From Candidatus Omnitrophota bacterium (GTDB taxonomy: Bacteria; Omnitrophota; Gorgyraeia; Duberdicusellales; 4484-171): DNA of 54,969 nucleotides. A model generated the notes under the pieces. It ran no database searches, had not been told where the DNA came from, and was given only the letters and a program-made list of their open reading frames with translations. The stretch spans positions 1 through 54,969 of the forward strand of contig JAQUWY010000003.1 of assembly GCA_028692655.1 (NCBI GenBank), given 5' to 3'. Below, one piece after another: positions 41,479-50,505 of this stretch (position 1 is its first letter; the number at the start of each line of letters is the position of its first letter). The translations under genes and the position numbers were made by a program.

Positions 41479-42495
41479 TTATTCCTGTTTCAAGGAAACT
41501 TCACTACTCTGGAAATCACTTTCTAATTCTTTTCTTAAGGCTTCATTTTCCTTCAAAGCTACCCGCAGCTGCTCCTTCCCCTGAGCTAAATTTTTATCTT
41601 TATAAGAAAACCAACTACCGGCCTTCTTGATTAATCCATTGTCTATGGCTGCATCTATCAGGGCTCCGACTTTTGATACTCCCTCATTATACATAATTTC
41701 AAAAATGGCTTCTTTAAAGGGAGGCGCCACTTTGTTTTTCACTATCTTGGCCCGCACCCTTATCCCTACTGCCACGCTATCGGTGGTAATTGTGGCTATG
41801 CGCCTTAAGTCTATTCTCATTGAAGAGTAAAACTTCAATGCCCGGCCGCCCGGTGTTACTTCAGGAGAACCGAACATTACGCCGACTTTTTCTCTTAGCT
41901 GATTAATGAATACAACGCAGGATTTAGATTTACTTATAGCTGCAGTGAGCTTGCGAAGAGCTTGGCTCATCAAACGCGCCTGAAGAGCTATTTGAGAATC
42001 CCCCATCTGGCCTTCAATCTCAGCCCGGGGAACAAGGGCCGCCACAGAATCAATGACAATCAAATCGACTGCGTTAGAACGAACAAGAGCTTCTACTATC
42101 TCCAGCGCCTGTTCACCTGTATCAGGCTGAGAAATTAACAGGTCTTCCAGATTTACTCCGATTAGCTTAGCATATGTCGGGTCAAAAGCATGCTCAGCAT
42201 CAATAAAAGCAGCTACCCCGCTGCTAAGCTGTGCCTGAGCGATAATACTTAGCGTTAAAGTTGTCTTTCCGGAAGATTCCGGCCCGTATATCTCAATAAC
42301 CCTGCCCCGGGGGAGCCCTTTAACTCCTAAGGCTTTATCAAGGGATATTATGCCGCTGGGTATAACTTCAACGTCAAGATTAGCGTTTTCGCCCATTCTC
42401 ATGATCGCCCCCTTACCAAATTGTTTTTCTATCTGGGCAAGGGCTAATTCTAAAGCTTTCTTTTTGTTGCTTTCAAGGTTCTTATCTTTAGCCAT
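41479..42495 (-). CDS. recA: Recombinase RecA
   Basis: The 338-residue protein has [16 protein letters not shown] (Walker A) near 66, [23 protein letters not shown] (Walker B and loop 1), and [30 protein letters not shown] (loop 2). AGGAGG lies five bases before the ATG. No obvious LexA box can be recognised upstream. With AddAB and RecX it completes a break-repair set in the window. Confidence 0.99.
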   Translation of the reverse strand: MAKDKNLESNKKKALELALAQIEKQFGKGAIMRMGENANLDVEVIPSGIISLDKALGVKGLPRGRVIEIYGPESSGKTTLTLSIIAQAQLSSGVAAFIDAEHAFDPTYAKLIGVNLEDLLISQPDTGEQALEIVEALVRSNAVDLIVIDSVAALVPRAEIEGQMGDSQIALQARLMSQALRKLTAAISKSKSCVVFINQLREKVGVMFGSPEVTPGGRALKFYSSMRIDLRRIATITTDSVAVGIRVRAKIVKNKVAPPFKEAIFEIMYNEGVSKVGALIDAAIDNGLIKKAGSWFSYKDKNLAQGKEQLRVALKENEALRKELESDFQSSEVSLKQE

Positions 42496-42584
42496 ATTTC
42501 CTCCTGTTTTAAATCTTTTGATTATCCGCTTAATATTTGAAAACTTCTGGATACCCTTAAATCCCGTTTTATAGAACGTAATTC

Positions 42585-43184
42585 CTAAACTTTATTTTCC
42601 GTTTTATTCAAAAGCCTTTTTATATTTTTACGATGCTGAAAAACAATAAAAACACATAGGAGAAATGAAACGATTTTAATACTGACGGAATTTACAAATA
42701 TCAGAGCTAATACTAAAAAACCTAAACTCGCTGTTATCGAAGCTAACGAAACAAAACGGAAAATTAAAAAGACAACTAACCAGATACCTATCGCAGTAAT
42801 CAAACCCCAGCCTAATCCCGGAAATACAAATCCTAAGCCGCTCAAAGCTCCCAGGCTGGTAGTCACGCCTTTGCCTCCCTTAAATCTTAAAAAAGGGGTC
42901 CAATTATGTCCACAAACAGCTAAAACAGCTACTAAAATAAGAAAACTATCAGAAGAACTGACGAAATTTTTGGCGATAAGCACCGGGAAAAAACCCTTTA
43001 AAAAGTCCAGGATAAAAACAGTAACACCCCAACTTTTTCCTACCACTCTATAAACATTGGTTGCGCCTATATTTCCAGAACCGAATTTTCTTATGTCAAT
43101 CTTCCTGACAGCATAAGCAACCAGAAAACCAAAAGGCATACTGCCGGAAATAAAACTAAGAATTAGAGTTATCAGTTTTTCCAT
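42585..43184 (-). CDS. plsY: Acyl-phosphate glycerol-3-phosphate acyltransferase PlsY
   Basis: PlsY is the membrane enzyme for the first acylation in phospholipid synthesis. The 199 residues hold about five helices and the family motifs [37 protein letters not shown] near the start and [23 protein letters not shown] near residue 94. The start lies 29 bases inside pgsA, so both phospholipid genes are coupled. Confidence 0.95.
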   Translation of the reverse strand: MEKLITLILSFISGSMPFGFLVAYAVRKIDIRKFGSGNIGATNVYRVVGKSWGVTVFILDFLKGFFPVLIAKNFVSSSDSFLILVAVLAVCGHNWTPFLRFKGGKGVTTSLGALSGLGFVFPGLGWGLITAIGIWLVVFLIFRFVSLASITASLGFLVLALIFVNSVSIKIVSFLLCVFIVFQHRKNIKRLLNKTENKV

Positions 43185-43710
43185 TAATAGCTTTTACTCC
43201 TCTTATAAAATAATTAATGCCCGAGATAAGCGTAAAAAATACCGCTAAAAAGGATATAAAGAAATAGAACGGTATACCGCTGAGCGCCCAGATAACGGTA
43301 AACATCTGGAAAAAGGTAGTCAATTTTCCCCAGATTGAAGGAGCAATAACCACGTCTATTTTTAGAAAATGCAAAATGGTAAACCCCAGGAGTATAACCA
43401 TATCCCGGCTTACAACGATAAAAACAACCCATAAGTATATATTAAAATGCAGCAGATAAAGAGTGATAAAAGCTGTTGTAAGCAAAAGCTTATCGGCTAA
43501 AGGATCAATTATCTGGCCCAAGTCAGATTTTTCCTTCTTTATCCTGGCTACCAGGCCGTCAAAGAAATCACTTAGAACAGCCAGGATAAAAACACCCAGA
43601 GCAACAATACGCAAAACAGGGAATGTCTTTGAATAGATCAGAAGTGAAACAAAAACAGGAATTAAAATTATTCTTACTGAAGATACTTTATCGGCAAATG
43701 TCATACCCAT
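43156..43710 (-). CDS. pgsA: CDP-diacylglycerol-glycerol-3-phosphate phosphatidyltransferase
   Basis: PgsA makes phosphatidylglycerol phosphate. The CDP-alcohol phosphotransferase motif is intact: SDFFDGLVARIKKEKSDLGQIIDPLADKLLL, that is D-x2-D-G-x2-A-R-x8-G-x3-D-x3-D. Several membrane helices span 184 residues. Two ATGs (43710 and 43704) are possible, neither with a clear ribosome site. It is followed by plsY with a 29-base overlap. Confidence 0.93.
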   Translation of the reverse strand: MGMTFADKVSSVRIILIPVFVSLLIYSKTFPVLRIVALGVFILAVLSDFFDGLVARIKKEKSDLGQIIDPLADKLLLTTAFITLYLLHFNIYLWVVFIVVSRDMVILLGFTILHFLKIDVVIAPSIWGKLTTFFQMFTVIWALSGIPFYFFISFLAVFFTLISGINYFIRGVKAINGKTDNSNS

Positions 43711-43754
43711 TTTCTGTCAATTTTTACATATCTCTTTTTCTTGAATCACTAAAA

Positions 43755-44078
43755 CTACTTATAATCAGAAACCGGCTTAAGCTGAGCACCGTCATAAGGG
43801 CAATACACCATATCTGTGTCGTTAAAACGGCGGCCGCACTGCGGGCAAAATTTAGTTACGGTTTTCTTTTCATCCACAGCATCTCCTATGAGAGCCCCTG
43901 CCAGAGCCCCCGCACCTGCCCCGATTAAAGCCCCCTCTCCGGTATGGCCGGATTGATGCCCGATAACGGCCCCCAGGCCGCCGCCGGCAGCCGCGCCAAT
44001 ACCAGCACCTTTCTGGGTCGCCGTGCATCCGAATAAACCGATTATCGCAAAAACTAACAAGTACTTTGCCGCTTTCAT
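43755..44078 (-). CDS. Glycine-zipper lipoprotein with a zinc-ribbon-like tail
   Basis: The signal peptide ends in a lipobox, GLFG-Cys18. Residues about 23-70 form a glycine zipper, with repeated GxxxG in GIGAAAGGGLGAVIG and GALIGAGAGALAGALIG. The last 35 residues have FCPQCGRRF...VYCPYDGAQL, a rubredoxin-like knuckle with three Cys and an Asp where a fourth Cys is usual. The protein would be an outer-membrane-associated lipoprotein; the zinc-type tail is an unexpected addition. GGAGGGG precedes the ATG. Function unknown. Confidence 0.8.
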   Translation of the reverse strand: MKAAKYLLVFAIIGLFGCTATQKGAGIGAAAGGGLGAVIGHQSGHTGEGALIGAGAGALAGALIGDAVDEKKTVTKFCPQCGRRFNDTDMVYCPYDGAQLKPVSDYK

Positions 44079-44149
44079 ACCCCTCCTGATTTTTTACATC
44101 TGGTTTATAAGGTTAATTTTAGACTCTTTGTAAAAAACTTTTATTTTTG

Positions 44150-44280
44150 CCTGCCGGCCGGCAATTACGTAGCCCGAATTACTTTATGTTGACGAGTTGT
44201 ATCTATAAAAATCAAAAAAGAAGTTTGACTTTCAACCCATGATGTTTCCAACTACGTAGCCGTTCAACGATTAACATAAT
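44150..44280. repeat. Intergenic element related to the one at 6951-7120
   Basis: Contains the palindrome TGCCGGCCGGCA (44152-44163), TTACGTAGCCCGAATTAC, then TTCAACCCATGATGTTTC and TTCAACGATTAAC. These match the layout and many bases of the 6951-7120 element. No gene is found in 44079-44332. Confidence 0.5.
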
Positions 44281-44332
44281 CTGATTATGCCAATACTTAT
44301 TCTATTAGTATATTATACGCTTAAGTTGCTAT

Positions 44333-44926
44333 TTATTCAATCATTGTCAACCGTTTCAAAGGCCACCAAATGAATACGGCTTTACCGACTACATCTTTGC
44401 TATCGGCAAACCCCCAGTATCTACTGTCTAAGGAAGAAAGGCTGTTGTCTCCTAAAAGAAAGTATTTGCCTTCGGGAACGATTATTTCCTTGCCCTCTTG
44501 AGCGTAATTGCCTTGATTGTAGTAGTAGTTTCTGGCTATCATCGGATCCACAACCTCTTTGCCATTGACATAGATGTTGCCTTCTTTAATTAAAACTTTA
44601 TCCCCTCCAAGGCCAATCAGCCTTTTAATATAGGCTTTTTTTCTGTCATGAGGAGGGACAAAAACTACCACATCAGCCCTTTCTGGCTTTCTAAATCCTT
44701 TAATCCTAAATCCGGTAAAAGGAATCTTGGGCCCATAAGTCAATTTGCTAACGAATATCTTATCTCCCGGCATTAGCGTATAAACCATGGAAGTAGTAGG
44801 TATTTTATATATCTGAAAGAAAAAGGTTCTTAAGAATATAGCTAGAGCCGCGGCTACAAGAAAGGATTCTACCCACTCCCTGGTTAAACTCTTCTTTTTG
44901 GCGCTATCCTTATTAATTAACCCCAT
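44333..44926 (-). CDS. lepB: Signal peptidase I
   Basis: The 197-residue type I signal peptidase has one N-terminal helix (about 20-38), catalytic Ser46 in KIPTTSMVYTLMPGD, Lys101 in AYIKRLIGLGGD and GDNSLSSLDSRYWGF. In the Ser motif the usual Pro after SM-x is replaced by Tyr. It cleaves Sec signals of exported proteins, including several in this window. It follows lepA by 19 bases; the lepA-lepB pair is conserved in many bacteria. Confidence 0.95.
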   Translation of the reverse strand: MGLINKDSAKKKSLTREWVESFLVAAALAIFLRTFFFQIYKIPTTSMVYTLMPGDKIFVSKLTYGPKIPFTGFRIKGFRKPERADVVVFVPPHDRKKAYIKRLIGLGGDKVLIKEGNIYVNGKEVVDPMIARNYYYNQGNYAQEGKEIIVPEGKYFLLGDNSLSSLDSRYWGFADSKDVVGKAVFIWWPLKRLTMIE

Positions 44927-44945
44927 TAGCCTGCCCCCTTATTTC

Positions 44946-46742
44946 TTACATCTTCAAAACTTCTAAAAACGCCTCCTGAGGAACTGTAATGCTGCCGAGT
45001 TGTTTCATCTTCTTTTTACCCTTCTTTTGCTTCTCCCACAATTTACGCTTGCGGGTTATGTCTCCACCATAGCATTTAGCAGTAACATTTTTTTTCAGGG
45101 CAGCTACGCGTGCCGAAGCAATAACCTTGGCTCCGACTGCAGCCTGTATCCTGACTTCATACATCTGCCGGGGAATCAATTCTCTAAGCCTTTCCACTAC
45201 CAGGCGGGCCTTAGCTTCAGATTTATCCTCATCAACCAAGAGGGAAAAAGCCTCTGATTTCTTTTGATTAAGAAGAATGTCTATTTTTACCACCTTAGCC
45301 GTCTCATACCCTTGAAACTCATAATCAAACGAAGCATATCCTTTAGTTAAAGACTTTATTTTATTATAAAAATCAACTATTATCTCTGCCAAAGGTAACT
45401 TAAAGACTATGCTGATTCTGTCTTTACCTAAAAAATCCATCTTTATGAATTCTCCCCTGCGGGACTTAGCAAGATCACATAAAGGATCCAAGCCTTCAAC
45501 CGGAGAAACGATAGTAGCCTTAACAAAAGGCTCATACATTTTTTCAATACAGGAAGGGTCGGGAAACTGATGAGGGCTCTCTAAGTCTTCAGTAGCATCC
45601 TTGCCTTTGCGAAGCATTTTATACATAACATTAGGGGAGGTCAAGATAAGGTCAAGACCGTATTCACGTTCAAGCCTTGCTTGGACTATCTCCATATGTA
45701 ATAACCCCAGGAAACCGCAGCGAAAGCCATGCCCTAAGCTTCCCAGGTTATCGGGTTCATAAGTAAAAGATGAATCTGAAAGTTTTAATTTTTCTATAGC
45801 CTGGCGCAAAGCCGGATAATCCTTGGGCGCGGACGGAAAGATACCGCAGAACACCATAGGAGATATTTTCTTGTAGCCCTTGAAAGCTTCTTCGGCCGGA
45901 TTGCTGGATAAAGTTACAGTATCTCCAACATCGATTTCCTGCGGATTTTTTATATTGCAGCATATATAGCCGACTTCTCCGCATAAAAATGTCTCTCTTT
46001 TTTTTGGTTGCGGCAGGAATACGCCTAATTCTTCAATCTTATAGGTCTTTCGCTGATGCATAAGAAGAATCTCATCGCCCAAAGAAACTTTACCTTCAAA
46101 TACCCTTAAGAAAAGTATCACCCCCCGGTAAGAATCATATGTTGAATCAAATAACATTGCTTTAAAAGGTTTATTTAAATTTCCGGAAGGAACCGGTATT
46201 TCCCGGATAATCCTATCTATCAAATCTTCGAGCCCAGTGCCTTCTTTTGCTGATACAAGAGATATTTCCTCTCTCTTAAATCCAAAAATATCACAAAGTT
46301 GATTCGTGCTTCTTTCAACATCAGCTCCCGGAAGGTCTATTTTGTTGAGTGCGGGTATAATTTTTAAATCTTCCTCTAAAGCCAGATGAAAATTCGCAAC
46401 GGTTTGAGCTTCAACCCCTTGAGTGGCATCAACTAAAAGGATAACCCCTTCACAAGCCTTAAGCGATTTGGCCACTTCGTAAGAAAAATCCACATGCCCG
46501 GGAGTATCGATAAGGTTCAGAATATATTCTTTTCCCTGACGAAATATATTCAGACGTACAGCTTTAGCCTTAATAGTTATGCCCCTTTCTCTCTCCAGTT
46601 CCATACTATCTAGAACTTGGGCTTGATTCTTTGTGCTGCCGAAAGCTCCTGCCAGCTCCAGAAACCTATCCGCCAAAGTAGATTTACCATGATCTATGTG
46701 GGCAATAATGCAAAAATTTCTTATGTTGTCTATTCTTTCCAT
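44946..46742 (-). CDS. lepA: Elongation factor 4 (LepA)
   Basis: LepA is a ribosome-associated GTPase. From ATG 46742 the product is 598 residues with AHIDHGKSTLADRFLE (G1), RERGITIKAK (G2), DTPGHVDF (G3) and NKIDLP (G4), then GFLGLLHMEIVQARLEREYGLDLI and the C-terminal KCYGGDITRKRKLWEKQKKGKKKMK typical of LepA. A TTG at 46760 extends the open frame by six codons but has no ribosome site. Confidence 0.97.
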   Translation of the reverse strand: MERIDNIRNFCIIAHIDHGKSTLADRFLELAGAFGSTKNQAQVLDSMELERERGITIKAKAVRLNIFRQGKEYILNLIDTPGHVDFSYEVAKSLKACEGVILLVDATQGVEAQTVANFHLALEEDLKIIPALNKIDLPGADVERSTNQLCDIFGFKREEISLVSAKEGTGLEDLIDRIIREIPVPSGNLNKPFKAMLFDSTYDSYRGVILFLRVFEGKVSLGDEILLMHQRKTYKIEELGVFLPQPKKRETFLCGEVGYICCNIKNPQEIDVGDTVTLSSNPAEEAFKGYKKISPMVFCGIFPSAPKDYPALRQAIEKLKLSDSSFTYEPDNLGSLGHGFRCGFLGLLHMEIVQARLEREYGLDLILTSPNVMYKMLRKGKDATEDLESPHQFPDPSCIEKMYEPFVKATIVSPVEGLDPLCDLAKSRRGEFIKMDFLGKDRISIVFKLPLAEIIVDFYNKIKSLTKGYASFDYEFQGYETAKVVKIDILLNQKKSEAFSLLVDEDKSEAKARLVVERLRELIPRQMYEVRIQAAVGAKVIASARVAALKKNVTAKCYGGDITRKRKLWEKQKKGKKKMKQLGSITVPQEAFLEVLKM

Positions 46743-46811
46743 TTTAATATATAAAATCAATTCCGGCTATTAAGGATTGAATTATCTGAGGGTTATTTAA
46801 AACTACACGTA

Positions 46812-47459
46812 CTAATTCTCTTTCTGAATATATTCGGCTATAAATTCAACTGTCTCGCTAATACCAAAAGGAGTTGTGTCTATAACTATAGCATCTTTAC
46901 TCTTTATCAGGGGACCTACTTCTCTGTTCTTGTCGGAATGGTCTCTCTTTTCCAGATCGTTCTTTACTTCTTCAAACCCGATATCAGTCCCCTTGGCTTT
47001 GAGTTCATCGTAGCGGCGTTTTGCTCTTACCAAAGGATCAGCATCGAGATAGAATTTTAACTTCGCATTAGGAAAAACCACGGTAGTAATATCCCGCCCT
47101 TCGACGATGCAATCCTTGCCTTTGGCTATTTGCCGTTGGAGTTTTACCATAACCTCTCTTACCTGCGGATAGGAAACTACCTGAGAAATGCTTTTATCAA
47201 TCTGGGGCGTTCTTATGCCTGCCGTTACATCTTCAGCATCTAGATAAACAGCTGAATCTCTAAATGATAAATTAATACCTTTAGCCAGCGTTTGCAATGC
47301 GTGGGCGTCAGATAAAGAAACTTTTTCTTTCAAAGCCAGGTATGTAAGTGCCCTGTAGGTTGCGCCGGTATCCAGATAAAAAATTCCAAGTTTTGCAGCT
47401 AACAATTTAGCCACGGTAGTCTTTCCAGAGCCAGCAGGCCCGTCTATAGCTATAACCAT
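46812..47459 (-). CDS. cmk: Cytidylate kinase
   Basis: Cmk phosphorylates CMP and dCMP. The 215 residues start MVIAIDGPAGSGKTTVAKLLAAKLG, followed by LDTGATYRALT, EGRDITTVVFPNAKLKFYLDAD near 125 and RAKRRYDEL with the lid arginines. An AAAGG element lies upstream of the ATG. It lies 18 bases after tyrA; in many genomes aroA stands between these two genes, and it is missing here. Confidence 0.96.
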   Translation of the reverse strand: MVIAIDGPAGSGKTTVAKLLAAKLGIFYLDTGATYRALTYLALKEKVSLSDAHALQTLAKGINLSFRDSAVYLDAEDVTAGIRTPQIDKSISQVVSYPQVREVMVKLQRQIAKGKDCIVEGRDITTVVFPNAKLKFYLDADPLVRAKRRYDELKAKGTDIGFEEVKNDLEKRDHSDKNREVGPLIKSKDAIVIDTTPFGISETVEFIAEYIQKEN

Positions 47460-47477
47460 ATTGATGTGCCTTTTATT

Positions 47478-48326
47478 TTAAAGTTTACTTATTTTAGAAT
47501 TTTTATAATTGACTTTCTTGATAAACTTAACAATTCTTTCCCTGTCTCCTTTTTTCAAGGTATCGGTAAAGCCTCGTAAAGCCCGAATAAAAGCTTCAGC
47601 GTCTTTTAAAAGATTGTCTTTATTGGAAAGAAAAATGTCCGCCCAAACATAGGCAGATGAACCGGATATTCTGGTTAAATCCTTAAAACTTCCCGAAGCA
47701 AAGCGGTGATAATTTTCCGGAACTAAATAAGTAAGAATGAAAGAAATAACATGCGGAAAATGCGAAACAGAAGAAAGAACTTTATCATGAAAATCCGGAT
47801 TAATAAAAACCACTTTGGAGCCGACGCCCTGCCAAAGCTTCTTTACCACCTTTATGCCCGGATCCGTAGCATCCGCAGTAATCAAGCAAATTGAGTCTTT
47901 GTATAAATCTTTACAGCTAGACCCCGGGCCGCTTTTCTCACTACCGCACAAAGGATGACAGCCGATAAAAACAGCTTTTTTGCCTAAATGCTTTTTAGCG
48001 GCGTTGCTTATTAACCTTTTGCTGCTGCCTAGATCTAATACAATAGCTCCTTTTTTTAATAAACCAGATAAAGGCTTCAGGTAATCAACGATTGCCCCTA
48101 CCGGCATCGCCAATATTACCATATCAGCATCTTTAACGACCTTACTCAAATCTCTTTCTATTTTATCCAGAATTCTAAGCTTTTTGAGCTTAAGGTAAGA
48201 TTCTTTGCTCCTGGCATAACCTGATATTGAAATGTTAGAAAAGGATTCTTTGAGGGCCAAGGCCAAAGACCCGGCCATAAATCCTACTCCGACAATCCCA
48301 ACCTTTTTAATACTATAAAGTTTCAT
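47478..48326 (-). CDS. tyrA: Prephenate dehydrogenase
   Basis: TyrA oxidatively decarboxylates prephenate toward tyrosine. I start at ATG 48326, 19 bases after the aroF stop, giving 282 residues beginning KVGIVGVGFMAGSLALALK, the NAD-binding motif with Ala in place of the usual Gly. HPLCGSEKSGPGSS near 130 and the SHFPHVISFIL stretch fit the family. The frame continues upstream into aroF, which I discount. No strong ribosome site is visible. Confidence 0.93.
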   Translation of the reverse strand: MKLYSIKKVGIVGVGFMAGSLALALKESFSNISISGYARSKESYLKLKKLRILDKIERDLSKVVKDADMVILAMPVGAIVDYLKPLSGLLKKGAIVLDLGSSKRLISNAAKKHLGKKAVFIGCHPLCGSEKSGPGSSCKDLYKDSICLITADATDPGIKVVKKLWQGVGSKVVFINPDFHDKVLSSVSHFPHVISFILTYLVPENYHRFASGSFKDLTRISGSSAYVWADIFLSNKDNLLKDAEAFIRALRGFTDTLKKGDRERIVKFIKKVNYKNSKISKL

Positions 48327-48345
48327 TGAATAATTTAAAATTTTG

Positions 48346-49362
48346 CTAAATAGACCTCTGTACAGCCTTGGCCACAATTTTCAATTCCTTCATCAATTGA
48401 GAAAAATTTTCCGGTAATAACTGCTGTGGACCGTCACTTAGGGCTTCTTGAGGATTGTGATGAACTTCTATCAACAAACCATCACAGCCTGCCGCTACTG
48501 CCGCTTTACTCAAAGGGCTAACTAGGCCCCATTTGCCGGCCGCATGCGATGGGTCAACTACAACCGGTAAATGCGACAACATCTTTACTACCGGAACCGC
48601 GCTAATGTCCAAAGTGTTGCGGGTATAATCTTCGAAGGTTCGTATTCCTCGTTCACAAAGTATTACATTAAAGTTTCCTTCGCTCAATATATATTCGGCA
48701 CTCATCAAAAGTTCTTTAATTGTAGCGTTTAAGCCTCTTTTTAAAATTACCGGTTTTTTAGTTTGGCCAACTTCTTTTAGAAGATTAAAGTTCTGCATAT
48801 TCCGGGCACCGATTTGTAAAACATCGGCGTATTTAGCAACGAGTTCGACATCGCGAGTATCCATAACTTCAGTAGCCGTAGCTATAGAAAACTCATCGGA
48901 CGCTTTTTTTAGAATCTTTAAACCCTCTTCGCCTAAACCTTGAAAGGTATAAGGCGAACTCCGTGGCTTGAAGGCACCGCCTCTTAAAATCGAGGCTCCA
49001 GCCTGCTTAATCTTCCTGGCAACTTCCATAAGCTGGCCTTCGCTTTCAATAGAACAAGGCCCGGCGATGACTGCTATTTTCTTTCCCCCAAACTCAACGC
49101 TATTTGCAATTTTAACTACTGTGTCGGCTCTTTTAAACTCTCGTGACACAAGTTTATAAGGCGAGAGGACTTCCATTACCTTTTCAACACCGGGAAAAAC
49201 TTCTAAAGGATGTAAACGAATTATATCTTCCGGCCCAATGACGCCTACAATAGTCCTCTCGGTACCTTTAGAGACCATTGCTTTTAACCCTAACTTTTTG
49301 ACCCTTAACAGCAAACCGTTAACTTGCCGCTTTGTGGCTTCTTTCTTAAATACTATAATCAT
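48346..49362 (-). CDS. aroF: 3-deoxy-7-phosphoheptulonate synthase (AroF/AroG-type with regulatory N-domain)
   Basis: This enzyme joins phosphoenolpyruvate and erythrose 4-phosphate, the first shikimate step. Residues 1 to about 75 form a ferredoxin-like domain, and the barrel starts near VIAGPCSIESEGQLMEVARKIKQAG. RGGAFKPRSSPYTFQGLGEEG and VVDPSHAAGK supply the ligand and metal residues. It is the type I-beta form, often feedback-regulated through the N-domain. The ATG at 49362 overlaps hisC by four bases. Confidence 0.96.
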   Translation of the reverse strand: MIIVFKKEATKRQVNGLLLRVKKLGLKAMVSKGTERTIVGVIGPEDIIRLHPLEVFPGVEKVMEVLSPYKLVSREFKRADTVVKIANSVEFGGKKIAVIAGPCSIESEGQLMEVARKIKQAGASILRGGAFKPRSSPYTFQGLGEEGLKILKKASDEFSIATATEVMDTRDVELVAKYADVLQIGARNMQNFNLLKEVGQTKKPVILKRGLNATIKELLMSAEYILSEGNFNVILCERGIRTFEDYTRNTLDISAVPVVKMLSHLPVVVDPSHAAGKWGLVSPLSKAAVAAGCDGLLIEVHHNPQEALSDGPQQLLPENFSQLMKELKIVAKAVQRSI

Positions 49363-50477
49363 TTCTTTGTTCTCCCTGAAACTTTACCGCTCTGTGATAA
49401 AAATTTTTTTAAAGCTTCAACAAACTTAGCGTTCTCCTTATGCGTTCCCAGAGTAACCCTGAAAAAACCCTTCAATCCCCAGCCTCCTAATTCACGTATG
49501 ATAATTCCCCGGCGCAGTAAATATTCGGAAAGTTTTCCCGCATCTTTAGCAAATTTTATCAAAATAAAATTAGTGGCACTCTTTATGAAACTAAGCCCTG
49601 CTTTATCAAGCTCTCTGTATAAATATTTTTTTTCCCTGGCAGTATCCAATAAAACTTTCTTTACAAAATTATCACTCTTGAGGGCGGTTATTGCCGCGGC
49701 CTGAGCAAAACGATTAACATTAAAAGGATCTCTGATTCGGTTCAAGACACCAGCCAGCTCTTTGGAAGTTATGCCGTAACCTATGCGTAAACCGGCCAAA
49801 CCATAAACTTTAGAGAAAGTCCTTGAAACTATAATATTTTTCCGTTTCTTTAGAAGATTTATGCTTTTGGGAAAATCTGCCGGAGCGAATTCAAAATAAG
49901 CTTCATCAAGATAAACTAAAACATTAGCGGGAACCTTCTTTAGAAAACCCTCAATCTCTTTCTGGTTTAAGTATGTTCCTGTAGGATTATCTGGATTCGC
50001 GATAAAAATAATTTTTGTCCGTTTATTGATTTTCGATAATATTTCCTCTAAATTATAGCGGAGCCCTTTCAACGGAGCCCGAACGACTCTGGCACTATGG
50101 ACTTTTGCTTGTATTTCATAAATTAGGAAAGTCGGATAAGCCACAATAACCTCGTCCCCTTTATTAATCAACGCTCTTAAAGCCAAGGCTATTACTTCAT
50201 CGGACCCATTACCAAAGACCAGCCTTTCTTTGTCCACTTTTAATTTTTTGGCTAAAATTTCTCTCAAATAGAAACAATCTCCCTGGGGATAACGGTTTAT
50301 ATTCTTCAATTCTTCGATAACCGCCTTACGGGCATAATCCGGGAAATTAGCTATTTCATTGGAAGCAAGTTTATGGACATCTTTTAAGCCAAGTAGCCTT
50401 TTCACCTCTTCTATGGGCCGGCCGGGCTTATAAACTGCTATTTTGTCTAATTCTTGGCGATAAATTTTATTTTTCAT
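49359..50477 (-). CDS. hisC: Histidinol-phosphate / aromatic aminotransferase
   Basis: The 372-residue class II-like aminotransferase has KPGRPIEEVKRLLGLKDVHKLASNE near 18, FGNGSDEVI near 95, ANPDNPTGTYL near 163, and the PLP Lys in VSRTFSKVYGLAGLRIGYG near 218. It is encoded between pheA and aroF, while the his operon in this window lacks hisC. A dual role in histidine and in phenylalanine/tyrosine synthesis, as known for some Bacillus HisC, is therefore plausible. Confidence 0.92.
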   Translation of the reverse strand: MKNKIYRQELDKIAVYKPGRPIEEVKRLLGLKDVHKLASNEIANFPDYARKAVIEELKNINRYPQGDCFYLREILAKKLKVDKERLVFGNGSDEVIALALRALINKGDEVIVAYPTFLIYEIQAKVHSARVVRAPLKGLRYNLEEILSKINKRTKIIFIANPDNPTGTYLNQKEIEGFLKKVPANVLVYLDEAYFEFAPADFPKSINLLKKRKNIIVSRTFSKVYGLAGLRIGYGITSKELAGVLNRIRDPFNVNRFAQAAAITALKSDNFVKKVLLDTAREKKYLYRELDKAGLSFIKSATNFILIKFAKDAGKLSEYLLRRGIIIRELGGWGLKGFFRVTLGTHKENAKFVEALKKFLSQSGKVSGRTKK

Positions 50478-50505
50478 AATTCGTAATAAATTATCTTAGT
50501 TTCGC

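Noticed and set aside
42496-42584. LexA box before recA
   Set aside because: No convincing palindromic operator of a known LexA type could be read in the upstream bases.
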